A stretch of DNA of 64,000 bases from Micractinium sp. NFX-FRZ (Eukaryota; Chlorophyta; Trebouxiophyceae; Chlorellales; Chlorellaceae): positions 1 to 64,000 of the forward strand of contig JAPTJF010000258.1 of NCBI GenBank assembly GCA_029339195.1, read 5' to 3'. Positions 1 to 16,035 of this stretch are shown here, piece after piece. Under the pieces are notes generated by a model. That model was given only the letters and a program-made list of their open reading frames with translations, ran no database searches and was not told the DNA's origin. How positions within the stretch are numbered: position 1 is the first letter of the stretch; each line of letters opens with the position of its first letter. A program made the position numbers and the translations under genes.

Positions 1-59
1 TGCGCGGGTACAACAAGTCGGCAAGCGCACACTAACAAACGCAGTTCATGGTAATTAGG

Positions 60-975
60 TCGGCAGGCAGGGCAGGCTGGGGGCAGCAGTCAAACAACAT
101 GCAGGCAGGCAGAGGGCAGGTGGGCAGGCAACATGCAGGCAGGCATGGAGGCATGGAGGCAGGCAGGCATGGAGCAGGCCGGCATGAGGAAGGCTTGCGG
201 GCATGGAGGCGGGCATGCAGGCTGGCAGGCAGGTAGGCAGGCTGGCAGCAGGCAGTGGGGCTAGGGCAGGTGAGCATGCAGGCTGGCCGGCACTGCTAGG
301 CAGCAGCCCACCTGAGCGTCGGTGGGAGGATCAGCGTGCCTGCCGTGATGCGCAGCTTCACCGCCGTCTCGAATGGCACGCTGATGCGGGACTCGTCTGT
401 GCCCGCGGTCAGGTACTTGAAGTGGCCGCCCAGCTGCTCTGGCGCCTTGCTGAACACAGCGGCCGCAATCCGCACCTCCCCCTCGCCAAAGGTGGCGTCC
501 ACGCCGGTGCCCGCCGCCACCTGGTCGGCCACGCCGCATGCCAGCAGGCTGCCCACGCACATGCCACCCCCGTGCCGCCGGTGCATGGTTGTGGTGCCCC
601 CCGCTGAGCCGCCCTTCTTGCCGATGGCGGACATGTGCTTGCGCACCTCAACGGGCCCGCCCACGTTGCGCTCTAGGCTTTTGAAAGCCGCAGCAGCTGC
701 AGCAATGGGGGCGGGGGGGGATGGGCGGGGGGCAATGGGGAGGCAGCGGGGGGGCAATGGCGGTTGGGCGGGCGGGCGGAGGGCGGGCAGGACGGCAGGC
801 TGGGCAGGCAGGCTGGCAGGCTGGGCAGGCCGGCTGGGCATGCAGGCTGGGAGGCTGGCTGGCAGGTTGGGAGGCAGGCAAGCAACATGCAGGGCAGAGG
901 GCAGGCTGGCAGGCATGCTGGGCAGGCATGCTGGGCAGGCTGGGAGGCAGGCAGGCTGGGAGTCTCCCACGCTGG
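60..975. repeat. (GCAG)n-type tetranucleotide-rich tracts
   Basis: Two long stretches, about 60-260 and 770-975, are dominated by imperfect GGCA/GGCT tetramers such as gcaggcaggc and ctgggcaggctgg. Frames through them give low-complexity Arg/Gly/Ala/Gln peptides, so I treat them as intronic or intergenic simple sequence. The right-hand tract lies inside an intron of the minus-strand gene that ends near the window edge. Confidence 0.7.
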
Positions 976-2506
976 CAAAAGTGGCCGGCAAGGCAAACAC
1001 AGGCAAGCACAAGCAGGCACAGGCGGGCACACTACCCACTACATTCCTGCCCTCCACTCCGCACACTCACATCGGCGGGTGCACGTGAGCTTCTCCCAGA
1101 GCTCGTCAAATGCCGGGCGGGCGTACGGCGGCAGCAGCTTGGCCACGTCGGCTGCAGCGGCGGTGAACACCTGCAGCGCCATGTCGCTGTCGGGCGCCGC
1201 CCCCCGTGCCACCGCTGTGCCGAGCAGCCGCGACCACTCCACCGTGCACCCCTGCGGCCCCCCAGCAGCAATGATCTGCTGCAACACAGCTGCATTGGCC
1301 GCATCCACTCGCGCCAGGGCAATGCCCACCTCCGTGCCGTCGGGCTGCACTCCGCTGGCGGCGAGCGCCAGCGCCATCACGGCGTGGATGTACGCCAAGA
1401 TGCTGCAAGCCAGGTCGCGCGCCTCTGGGGTGCAGGCCGCCTCGAGGCGCTGCTGCCAGCCGCTGCCAACCGCGGCCTCGGCTGCCCACCGCGCCACAGC
1501 GGCGGCGGGGTCAAGGCTGTGCAGCACCCAGGCTGCAAACAGCGGTCGGATGGCGGTTGTGCGCATGTAGGAGCTGGGGGCGCGCTGTCCGCGCCAGAGC
1601 TCCCTCCACATGACCACCAGGGCGGCGAGACCCTGCCTGCGAAAGAAGGAGACGAGGCTGGGCTGGAAGCCGAGAGGCAGCGGGCCTGCGGGTGAAGGGG
1701 TGGGGTGGGGTGGGGTGGGTTGTGGAGACGGGTGGGAGAGGGGGAGGGGAGGGGTGGGAGAGGGGTGCACAATGGGTTCCAAGCAGCCGGCAGCCTGCAC
1801 AGCCAGCGGGCGCACGGCACACCCCGCAGCGACCGGTGCCGCCCTGCATTCTAAACTGTTTTTCGGGTTGACGGCCCCCAACCCAACCCCTCCACCCACC
1901 TGCCGCCAGCGCGCCTGCTGCTGCGCCGCCGCCGCGGGCCTGCAGGCGGGGCAACGGGGGTTTAGTTGGCCAGCCGACACGGCGGTGGTGGGGGCTGCAG
2001 CTCCATCTGCGGCCACCCACCAGCAGCAGCCAGCTGCCGCCAGCTGCCGCCAGCTGGCGCAGCAAAGCAGCGGCCGCACTGCCGCAAGCGCACATCCGCC
2101 AGACGCCCCGCAAGCAACGGCACGTGGTGCCGCCCTGCATTCCAACCTATTTTTTGCAGGTTGAACCCCACCCCCAACCACCCACCTGCCGCCGGCATGC
2201 CTGGTGCCACTACGCCGCCGCCACCGTCGCCTGGGGGCGGCATCACTGCATGCCAGGGCAGCGGGGGTGGCAGGCGGAGGTGGCGGGCCGGGAGTGGGTT
2301 TAGTTAGCCAGCCGACATGGCGGTGGTGGTGGCTGCACACAAGGCCAGCAGCGGCACAACCGCAACAACGGCTGCCGGCACGGCTGCAGCCTAGCAGCAG
2401 CCCAGCAGCTCCGCTCCCACCTACCAGGGCACACGGGGCCCTCCTCACCCTGCTGCATGATGGCAGTAGACCGCGCCTCTGCAAGAATCTCCAGGCCCCC
2501 CTCCAT
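312..2506 (-). CDS. Unrecognised protein, 3'-truncated by the window edge
   Basis: Three exons join in phase on the minus strand: 2506-2449, starting with an ATG in the context accATGG, then 1685-1071 and 696-312. They give about 352 residues before a strong CAG|GTGGGC donor, so further exons probably lie left of base 1. The middle exon is a long alpha-helical, Ala-rich segment with hydrophobic heptads. The third holds a more conserved-looking stretch (AAAVFSKAPEQLGGH) that is present again, inverted, at 2575-2971. I recognise no domain and assign no function. The first exon is the least certain; it is supported by phase (58 nt, phase 1) and by the reading frame carrying over exactly. Intron 1 contains a tandem repeat. 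Confidence 0.5.
1810..2400. repeat. About 300-bp tandem duplication inside intron 1
   Basis: Two diverged copies lie head to tail, about 1810-2060 and 2101-2400. Shared anchors are gtgccgccctgcatt (starting about 1837 and 2127), the following stretch around cacccacctgccgcc, and gccagccgacacggcggtgg / gccagccgacatggcggtgg (about 1970 and 2310). The unit is not coding in any convincing frame and has no terminal inverted repeat that I can see. It may be a repeat-family fragment or a local segmental duplication. Confidence 0.65.
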
Positions 2507-2574
2507 GGTGTCTGCCTAGACCACTACCTCCCCCATCAGCGTGAGGAACGTGGGCATGCCCTCCATGGCTGGCA

Positions 2575-2971
2575 CGCCGTGCACGCCGCCGCTTCCAAAA
2601 ACCTAGAACGCAGGCTGGACGGACGGCGTGAGCTGCATGAGCACATGTCTGCTATTGGCACGAAGGGCGGCTCAGCTGGGGGCACTGCACGCATGCACCA
2701 ACCAGCTGCGCGGGGGTGGCATCGTGCTGGGCAACGAGCTGGCATGCTGCATTGCCGAGCAGATTGCGGCGGCCATTGGCGTGGACGCCGCGTTTGACGA
2801 GGGGGTGGTGCGGATTGCAGCCGCTGTGTTCAGCAAGGCGCCTGAGCAGCTGGGCGGCCACCTGAAGTACATGACCTCAGGCGCAGACGGGTCCCGCATC
2901 AAGGTGCCATGCAAAACGGCGCAGCTGCTCGGCATCACGGCGGGCAAGATGATTCTCAAACCGGCGCTCAG
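2575..2971 (+). pseudogene. Inverted, frameshifted copy of exon 3 of the leftmost gene
   Basis: This stretch is the reverse-oriented homologue of 696-312. Both encode HMSAIG.KGGSAGGT, a spacer, LAC..A.Q.AA..GVDA.F and AAAVFSKAPEQLGGH, and both end at a CAG|GTG donor-like site followed by gctgctgcc. Compared with the other copy this one carries four extra bases around 2690-2715, which shifts the frame between the N-terminal part (HMSAIGTKGGSAGGTARMH) and the C-terminal part (GNELACCIAEQIAAAIG). No upstream exon or start codon is evident. It could be a relic of an inverted gene duplication, or the visible part of a second gene whose exon starts after the frameshift. The clear frameshift makes pseudogene the simpler reading. 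Confidence 0.55.
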
Positions 2972-2975
2972 GTGC

Positions 2976-4818
2976 GCTGCTGCCATGCATGCCTGCCTGC
3001 CCTCTGCCTGTTGCTTGCCTGCCTGCCTGTGTGCCCTCTGCCTGCCCGCCCTCTGCCTGCTGCTCGCCTGCCTGCCTGCCTGCTGACCTGTTGCTGCTTA
3101 TTACCTTGGTTTTTGAAGTGCATCTGTTGTTGCGCGCTTGCTGACTTGTTGTACCGGCCCACTGCTTGTATGCATGGATGATTGTAAAATTTCCCTGTCC
3201 CAAAACGCCGCCCACCCCCACCCCACCCCTTTGTGCACCCAGGATGGTGGACGTTGGCCCCGAGCCCCGCTGCCCCACGCGGGATGGCCAGCCCCCAGGC
3301 CAGCCCCCAGGCCACCACACCCTCCCAACTCACCCTCCGCATCTGTCCCCACTACCACCCACCCTCCCCCCACCAGAAAAACATACCATACATCTACTTT
3401 GTGCACAGAGCAACCCTCCTCCCCTCGAGAGGGCCCGCATCTGCCCGCTGCTCCCATGCCGCCGCCGCCAGCCGGCGGCAACGGCGGCGGCCCCGCCGCC
3501 GCTGGCGGGTCCTCCCGCCAGCGCCCCCAGCAGCCTCCCAACCGGCGCCCGCCCGCCCTGGCGTGGGACCAAGGATTCGTAACTTGGGGCGTGGGGCCAA
3601 GAAATCGGGGGGCAGTGCGGAGCGGACGGCAGCACCCAGGGGACAGGGACCCGTCCGAGTTTCAACAGGCGCGCGTGCTGGCCGCACATTGGACCCAGTG
3701 CATTGCATGCGATGCAGCAGAAGGGGCACTCCAGAGAAAGAGCCAGGCGGGCGCTGCCCATGGTGATTATAGCCTTTTGGCCCTGAAACCTGCCCAGATC
3801 CAGGTCGCACCTGCCTACTAGCAGCGCAAGCGCAGCGCGCTGCCGAGCGCGGCCGGCGCCGCCCCGCCCCGACCAACCCCAGGCGCGTCGGAGGTCGGCG
3901 GACCCACCGGATTCCGGCTCGCTGGTGCATGCACAGAGCTCTACGCGCAGCTGGATGCCGACGAGCCGCGATGCAGAAAGTCCTCCCGGCGGGTTTACGC
4001 ACGCAGGTGCGGCAGCTCCTGCAGACCGCGAAACACAAGAAATGCTTCCAACAGGCGGGGGGGAGCGGCGCAAGGGGCGTTTGGCCGCCTGTCAGTGATG
4101 GATGGGGGCGCTGCGCCCCGCTGCAGACTGGGCACCGGCGCACAGCAGGTGGACACATGCTGGGGAGCAGGGTTCCCTGATACAGCCAATCGCCAGGAGT
4201 GCCCGGTGCTTGATTACATACGCAAAGCTCATTGGCACCGTGCACTCCCCCTCGCGTTTGTGGAGCTCCGCCACATGTCAGCCCGAGCCAGCACCCCCCG
4301 CCGCCACCGCCGCTGCCGCAGGGCGGGGGGTGAACCGGGCCGGTGTTGGTGAGCGGAGACCGGGGGCTGGATGGAGGTGGGCTGGGGTGGCAAAGATGTG
4401 GGGGCTGGGCAGCGGAAGGGAGCGCGTAGTACCCGGCACCTCAGAGCTCCCACGTGCAGGCACAGTGGAGGGCTTCCGCTACCACTGGCCTCTACTAGAG
4501 GCAGAGACAGATCTGCCGCTCCATGCTCCCCGCCTGCACTGTGCACTTCTGTGGGCTCCCACTGCACTGCGGAGCCGGCGCTGGCCTGCAGCCGCTCGCT
4601 GCCCCGGCACCGCCCCCGGCCAGGCCTGCTCCATCACTCCATGCCCAACACCCTTCTCCAGCCCCTTCTCCAACCACGACCCCCACCGCCGCGAGCCTGC
4701 ACTGCTCCCTTTGTTGCTTGTTCTCACAGTCTGTGTCACCACCCAGGTGTTTCGTGTGTGCGTGCCCCTTCTGTGCCTGCTGCACCTGCAGCATCACCTC
4801 CATCGTCTGCTCAGCAAG
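2976..4818. other. Intergenic stretch with no convincing gene
   Basis: Several long open frames run through 3140-4245 on both strands, but they are Pro/Arg/Ala-rich, overlap one another antisense and show no recognisable motif or consistent splice structure. A Pro/Gly-rich frame beginning with ATG at 3457 is the best plus-strand candidate and is still weak. The right part, about 4210-4818, is the presumed 3' flank of acetate kinase. It contains ttaca (reverse TGTAA) near 4214 and a copy of the gene's own terminus at 4774-4820. Confidence 0.45.
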
Positions 4819-9253
<4,435 letters not shown>

Positions 9254-9694
9254 CAAGGCGGGAGCTGTGCTCGAGAACCCAAGTTAGGGGGCCGACAGGA
9301 CGTGCCACAAGCAAGGCAGGAGCTGCCCGGGGCCGTCCAAGGCCGGCACGTGCAGGCAGCAGAGCCTTCGCCGCTGCCGCTTTCCACCTGGGTGCCTCTT
9401 GGCCTCTTCAGTAGACTGATAGCTGCATTTGGCAGCACATTACACCAGGATCAGAGTACAATGGTACCCCCTTAAATGAGCATAGAGAAGAGGTGGTACA
9501 GGCAATGCGGGTGCTGTCAGTGACATGGCAGTGAAGTGCACCCTGGAAGAGTACACGTGTCCGTCCGTCATGGTTCATTGAATGTGGTCTCTTGGTCAGG
9601 TGGCAAAATTGTTGCATGTTCGCACCGACGCTGCCAGGCCAGGCCATGCTGTGCAGCACACAGCCAGCACCTGTGCAACCAGTGAATGCAATGG
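9254..9694. promoter_or_regulatory. Compact spacer: ATPase 3' end and acetate kinase promoter
   Basis: This 441-bp spacer separates the stop of the ParA-like gene from the start of acetate kinase, both on the minus strand. A reverse TGTAA (ttaca, 9440-9444) lies 250 bp beyond the ATPase stop and is a plausible polyadenylation signal. That would leave under 200 bp for the acetate kinase promoter and 5' UTR. I see no clear TATA box. Confidence 0.4.
9440..9444 (-). terminator. Candidate TGTAA polyadenylation signal for the ParA-like gene
   Basis: The sequence ttaca on the plus strand reads TGTAA on the minus strand. TGTAA is the established green-algal poly(A) signal. It lies about 250 bp downstream of the stop at 9695. 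Five-base motifs occur by chance, so position is the main support. Confidence 0.35.
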
Positions 9695-12600
9695 CTAGCT
9701 GGCTGGGGTGTTGTGCACGGGGCGGCTCTTCTTGCGCTTGGCGGCGCCCCGCGGCGGGTCGGCGCGCTGTGACGCTACCGGCGCCATGCTCGTGCTTGCC
9801 CCTGCCCCGCCATTCTTGCGCTTGCTGCTCTGGCTTCCAGATGCTGCAGCACGGCAAAATTCAAAAGAGGAACTCGGGTAAACCCACGCGGTTGCCCTGG
9901 CAGCGGAGCAGCACAGCCTGAGCTGCCAGCACACACCCTGTGGCACAGCGACATCCATGCACAGCCACCCAACCGCACCTGCCCCCGCCCTGTCCTTCTC
10001 CTTCTCCTTCTCTTTCTTCCTCCTTTTCTTCTCCTCCCGCCGCTGCCGCGCCTCCCGCCGCTGCTGCTGCAGATACTTATGGAACAGCACGTAGTTGCGG
10101 GCTACAGCACCAAACCGCTCCCCCACCAGCGCTTTCTGTGGCAGGGCAGGTGGGGGGGAGGCAGGACCCGGGGCGGGAGGGACAGTTGGGGTTGTGAGTG
10201 TGCGTGTGTAGCTGTGGGCTTCCACATGCAAACACTTGTGAGCTCACAAACCCCGTCTGCTCGCCGTGCAGAGGCAGGGCAACGTGGGGGGAGGCAGGGG
10301 CAAGGAGGGCAGGTGGGGCGGCAAGGCCATGCATGTGCGGGGGGCACAGCAGCAGACATGGTGGTGGTGCGACAGCGAGTAGGAGGCCCCGCTGGTGCTG
10401 CTGCTACTGCCACAACGCCCGCCTGCTGGAACAGTCTCCTTGCTGACCGCATGATGGGAGACTGCAGCTGCCTTCCGGACACAGTGGACTGCACGCTGGC
10501 CTGTCCATTGGCAGCAAGTACCCAATACCCAAAACAACTTGAACAGCCACCCCTCACCTCCCGGTTCAGCTTCTCCGTGTCCACCTCCCCCACCGAGTGC
10601 TGGTAGTAGTCCTGAAGGGAGGAGAGGGCGGTCATGAGGAGAGGGTGGGCAGGAGGCAGGTGGGGCGGGGGCGGTGAGCAGGAGGTGAAATGGCGGAGAG
10701 GGCAGGGCAGAAAGGGGCGCTGGCAGCAGATAGGCGGGCCGAAAGGCACATGGGCAGCACTCGCCAGCAGCGGGCCCCAGCAGAGCTCGTGCTACAGGTG
10801 CGGCGAGCGTTCCCGCTCGCTCTCCAGACGCACCACACGGAGCCCTCACACCCACCTGCAGGTTTGCTTCCGTCAGGTCGAAGAAGGCCCGCCCGCACTC
10901 CTGCAACAGGCGGGTCCGGGCGGGGAACAGGCAGGGTGGGGAAGCGGCGGCGCGGGTGAGGGGCTGGGGGCGGGAACCACGGAGGGGCAGCCCTGCTGTC
11001 GGTGAGAGCATGCAAGGCACGGCAGGGGCCACACAGAGCATGCTGCAGAGGGGGCAATACAGGCAGGGGGCGGCAGGCAGGCGGGCAGGCAGGCAGGGAG
11101 GCGGGCAGGCACCTGCGCCACCGGGAGGAAAGAGAGGTGGCGGATGAAGGGGGCCAGCATCTCCAGCTTGCGGCCACGCTTGTAGGGGATGTACAGAGCC
11201 CGCACCTGGAAGCAAGGCAACATGGGAACACAGGACGTGTGTGTGGCGAGTGGGGCAGGCGGGTGCATGGCGGGGCGTGGTGCACAGCAATGGTGGGTGC
11301 ATGCCTTGGGGTGCGGACACACGGTTGTCTGCCTGCGCACTCATCTTTGCCCGAACGCCATTCCCATCCCCTCCAACCCTGCCCCCTCCTCCCCCGCCGC
11401 GCACCTCTGGCGGCAGCGGCTTGGTGTCTGCGCCCCCCTCCCCTTCGATCGTCTGGCGCAGGGTCTCAAAGAAGTTGGAGGCCGACCACTGCACGTGGCT
11501 GCCCTTCATCTCGTACTGAGGGTTGAGAGGGAGGGAGAGAGAAGGGAGGGGTACCAAGGAAGGAAGGACAGGAAGTTGAAAAGAGTGGTGAGGGGCCAGG
11601 GTTGGGCACCACAGGGGAAAGCAGGGGGGAAGGGCGGCTGTGCTGTCCCACACACCCAGCTGCCCATCCGCAGCTGCTGGTCGCCCTGCCCGCCCTCTAC
11701 GGGCGCCTGACGCTCCTCCTCCCCGCCCCATCGACACAGTGCACCGCAACTTGTCCCCTACCCCACCTCACCACCCCTGCCCCGCCCCCTGTGTCTCCCT
11801 CACGTTGAAGCCCAGGAAGGGCAGGATGCGTGGGAAGCGGGGGTTGTAGGCGTACTCGCGCGGCTGGATGTGGGCGGGGGCGTACTGGGAGTGCCACTGA
11901 ATCCAGGAGGGCAGCACCTCTGCAGCCGCGGCGGGGGGCCGGTGGGGTTGTCTGCAGCTGTGGCCGGGCGGCATGCACACACACATTGCAGCCCCCCCCG
12001 CCCCCGAGGCATTGATCGCTATTGCTTCTGTATAATGAGCATCAGCACGGCTCCCGCACTTCAAGCTAAACACACAGACGCACACACACACCGTGCAGGA
12101 GGTTGAGTGTTGAGAAGCAGGAGTAGGAGCAGGCTCCCACCACAGGCTGAATGGCGTCGCTGCTGGTGATGAGATCCTGTGCGTTGATTGAGAACAACAG
12201 CCAGGGGGGTGGGTCGCAGCAGCGGGGTTGGGTGTTGGGCGCGAGGCAGGTGGCCGCCGGCAGCGGCACACCGCAGCAACAGCGTTGAGAAGGCTGGAAA
12301 CCGAAACAGCCAGAGGCCGGCGCAGGGAGGGGAGATGCGCGTGTGCACCCTCCACAGGCAGGCTGCAAGCTGCGGACACAGGCACAGCACCGCACGGCAC
12401 AGCACAGCAATGCAATGCAATGCACGGCACAGGACAGAGCACAGCCTGCTGCATCTGCCAGCATCAAGCCAGGCAGGAGCCTCCCTCCCTCTGTACTCTC
12501 ACACACACCTTGTGCAGCGTGTCTGTGTGAGGCCCCAGATCAACAATCACAAACTGCGCCCGCTCCTGCTGGCACATGCGCCGCATGGCGGTGCGGAAGG

Positions 12601-14810
12601 CTGCAGCGGGCAGAAGGGTGGCGCCATCCAAGCCATGCTTCAGAGGAGACGAGGCAGAGCGCGGCTTGGAGGAAGCACAGAGTGCTGGGCACAAGCAAGC
12701 GCTGGCTCAGCAGCCTGGCACACGTGCGTGCCAGCAAGGCACAGCGTGCAGGGCAGCGCACCGCCAAAGTGTCGCGTGGACAGCGCCTGGCTGGTCTTCT
12801 CGTTCTGCTCCAGGTCGTAACTGAAGCGGGGGAGGTCGTTGTTGCCTGCACACGGCGAGGCGCACAGGGTTTGGGTAAGTTTTAGAGTCGGTTGAGGCAG
12901 GTAGCTGCTGTCTGAGGGAGGTGCAGGGTTGTTGTACAGGAAACAGTTGCAGGCAGGTCGAGCGGGGAGGCAATGCTTCCGCTGGTGGCGGGAGCGTGCA
13001 GCCCAGGGCACAGCAAACACGCTTGTACCTTTTTGATTCCAGTTGGAGGAGGCAGCAAAAGCAGACCGCCGACCTCATGCACACCCGCAGCTGGCAGCAG
13101 TAGTGGCAGAATCACATTGCCTTCGTTGTCACTTGATCTCACTGGCATTCAATGCTGCTACCAAGTTGGCCTGCTGCTACCAAGTTGGCCTGCTGCTGCC
13201 AAGTTCGCCTGCTACCTCTCGCTCGTGCCCTCCCCGCCCGCCAGTTGTGCGACCCGATCAAACAGGCCCGCCCCCAAGCACCCACCCGGCAGCAGCATGA
13301 GCCTGCCTCCGTAGTCGTCCACATTGACGGGCGTGGGCCTGGCCACAAAGCTGTCGCTCAGCACCGTCTCTGTCAGCACATGGTACAGGTTGTGCTTGCC
13401 CGCACACCACAGCTTCTGCGGGACACGGGGACAGGGGGAGGTGGTAAGAGTGGGATTGATTGAGCGCCGCGTCGGCTTGGTAGACACGCTCCGTGCCCTT
13501 GCACCCCAGTTTTCAAAAGAGAAGGACGGCGGGGAGAGCAGGTGTGCAGGCAGGGTTAGACAGGCAGCAGGGCAGTCACAGAGGCAGGCTCAGGCAAGGC
13601 AAGGAAGGGCAAGGCAGGGCAGGGTGGGTCAGAAGGGAGGCACACCACCAGACTTGATACGTGAGGTGGGCATATCGTGAAGGCGCGAGGGAGAGAAGGG
13701 GAGACCGAGAGAGAGAGAGAGAGAGCGGCAGAGGCACAGGCAGAGAGAGCAAGTAAAAAGATGTAAAGCAAAAACAAGCAAAGTACTTGTCCCAGCAGGA
13801 CTCACAATGCCGTGGAAGACGTCTGCCGGCATTGCGTCTGGGATGCGCAGCCGGTCGCGAGGCAGGCCAGGCAGCACCAGAGATTCCCCGCCACCCGCGC
13901 CCTCCCTGCCGGAAGGGAGGTGGCAGGCAGGCAGGCAGGCAGGGAGCAGGCAGGCGTTGCCTTCACAGGCAGTGAGCGCAAGCAGCCGTGCTGCACGCAG
14001 GCTGCCAGCGCCAGCGCTCCCAAGCACCAGCGCGGTCGACCTGCGCAAACCCAAAGGGGCAGCAGGCAGCGCTAGCCGCCGCTGCCACCGCGCACAAGCC
14101 TTGCACGCCTGACGCTCACCCATCGCTGCTCTCGCTGTCGCTCGCCGCCTCCTCCTCAGAGTCCGTGCCCGCCTCCACTTCCTCATCCTCATCCGGCGGC
14201 TCCACCGCTGCCAGGCTGTCCTCAGCAAAAAAAGTGGTCAAGCTGCAGCAGGTGGGTGGGAGGCAGCAGGCACAGCAAGGGACGGACGAGGGTAAGATAA
14301 ACAGGCAGGCAAAGCCGCTCGCCGATGCTTGAGCGGAGCAATGCTCAATGCGCGCGGGGCGGCGGCGCAGCTGAGGAGTCGAAACGGCCAGTGGGAGGCA
14401 CCTCATTTGGGGATCCGCATCACATAGAATGACTCGGCTGCCCGCCTTGGCCAGAGCGGCGCCCAGCATGGCGGCGAACGTCGTCTTGCCTGTATGCAGG
14501 GGCAGCGAAAACAGGGCAGGCAGGGACGCAGGGTGGGCAGCAGCAGGCAGCGGCGGCGGCGGCGGCGGCTGGGTTGGAGGCCGCTGAGCGGGGCGCGCGC
14601 CACCGAGCTAAAACAACCTGCGTATCGCTGCTGTGCTAACTCTCCGTACCGTTGGGGTGCGCTTTTCCGGGCGCAAGGCAGCCAAATTCGGCGAGCAAAG
14701 CCGGTCTACGCACCGGTTCCGCCCTTGTGTGTATAGACGCAGATGATTGTGGGCTCGTCTGTTTCGCGACTTGAACTGGGCCCTGCCCCGCCGCCACGGC
14801 GGCTCGCCAT
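9695..14810 (-). CDS. ParA/Soj/MinD-type P-loop ATPase with basic C-terminal tail
   Basis: ParA ATPases form ATP-dependent dimers that position DNA or protein cargo. Fifteen phased exons (14810-14714 to 9843-9695) give 507 residues. Exon 1 and 2 join to make the deviant Walker A CVYTHKGGTGKTTFAAML. VILCDADPQMSLTTFF is the Walker A' region, and FVIVDLGPHTDTLHKDLI with SSDAIQPV is the Walker B region. Between A' and B lies an extended insert containing an acidic Asp/Glu/Ser stretch (exon 3) and extra alpha/beta sequence, making that spacing longer than in bacterial ParA. The C-terminal part is long and ends in a coiled, very basic region (EEKKRRKKEKEKEK) with two nuclear-localisation-like clusters (SSKRKNG, AAKRKKSRP). 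There is no transit peptide before the P-loop, which argues against plastid MinD. Function in this alga is unknown; the fold assignment is firm. Confidence 0.85.
13154..13214. repeat. Three 20-21-bp tandem units in an ATPase intron
   Basis: gctgctaccaagttggcct is repeated three times with one or two changes (ctaccaagttggcctg, ctaccaagttggcctg, ctgccaagttcgcctg). It lies in the intron between the exons at 13415-13286 and 12845-12762. Confidence 0.75.
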
Positions 14811-15351
14811 AGCCTGCCGCTCTGCAGACCCACTGCACTGTATCTGAGGCTCCTTGCAACTACTACGGTGAACGATGTGAGGTCAAGAGCAGTGAAAGTG
14901 GCACGCGGTCCCACGCCAGCGGCTGCGCGCCAGTCCCGCGCCGAGCTGGCGCCAGGACGTTGGGCGCGGGCGCTGCTGGTGGCCTTGAGCACAATAACTT
15001 CCTCTTTGGCTGGTCCATATTGGAGCAGCCCTCATGATGAACATGCGAGCCGTTCATCGCACCAGGCTGCCTTGCCAGCAGCAAGGGGTCCGTCTCAGAG
15101 GCCCCCTCCACCCACCCGCCCCGGCCCACTGGCCCAAATTGTCTCGCCGTCCTGCAGCTCTTGCTGCCGAACTTGCTCATACTCGTGTCCGAAACACGTG
15201 CATTGGGTCAAAATGCGCCGTGGTGCGAAGGATTAGCGTTGGGAGAGCATCCCAGTCACCGACTTTCCAGTTGGGGCGGCCACCTTGGACTGCTCCCAAG
15301 TCTCCCCTCCCCCTGTTGCCTCCTCCCCATCCGTCCCCCAGATACACAGCC
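14811..15351. promoter_or_regulatory. Divergent intergenic promoter region
   Basis: These 541 bp separate two divergent start codons: the ParA-like gene (minus, ATG at 14810) and the SYLF-like gene (plus, ATG at 15352). The region must hold both promoters and 5' UTRs. I see no convincing TATA box; the context before 15352 is cacagccATGG. Confidence 0.5.
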
Positions 15352-15982
15352 ATGGCTGAAGTGGAGCGCGCCTGGTCTACCCGCACCCACGAGCACGTCA
15401 GGCAGGCGTGCGAGGAGGGGGCGGCAATGATCGACAAGCTAGCCAAGCTGTCGGGTGAGACGGCAGCCTGCCCTGAGGGCGAGTTGGGCCGCGGTGCGGC
15501 GTGCGGCAGAAGGGGAGCAGGCACCTTCCGCTGACTTCAGCCAGCTGTCCGCGGGCGCCGGCTCTGGCACCCTTGCACTCCCACTGCCCTGTCCAAGTCC
15601 TGCACATCTGTCTGCATGGGAACCTTCTTCTCCCTGCAGCCCAGGTGTACAGTGTGGCGCATGCCTTCCCCACTTACGCCGGCCACGTGCCCCTGACGGG
15701 TGGGCGGGGTCCGCTGCTCTGTGGAGATGCACCTCTCCAGGCGATCCTTGGGGGTTAAACCCAGGTTGTGCTGCCTGGCAGGGACAAAGCTGAAGTCAGC
15801 AGGGTCATGCTTGTGGTGCTGGGCAGGGGCCGGGGCTGCAAGCACGCTGCATTCCTGCCTGGCCACTGCCCCTGGCCAGTGTGCGATCCAGCAATTTCAA
15901 TCTTGCAAGGCTTGCCTGCTAGCGGGAAAGCACCCCCTCCCTGCCCCTGCTCGCACCCTCCCTCCCCCCGACCCCCGCCCTT

Positions 15983-16035
<53 letters not shown>

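Noticed and set aside
100..260. CRISPR-like or centromeric array in the (GCAG)n tract
   Set aside because: No spacer structure; it is a simple degenerate microsatellite, and the window is eukaryotic.
1039..2484. Single 481-residue open frame read straight through without introns
   Set aside because: The N-terminal half translates the intronic tandem repeat (visible as a duplicated low-complexity peptide); phased splicing from 2449 to 1685 gives a cleaner protein.
3394..4245. 283-residue open frame on the minus strand
   Set aside because: Overlaps equally long plus-strand frames, is Arg/Pro/Cys-rich without any motif, and has no consistent neighbours; typical of open frames in very GC-rich noncoding DNA.
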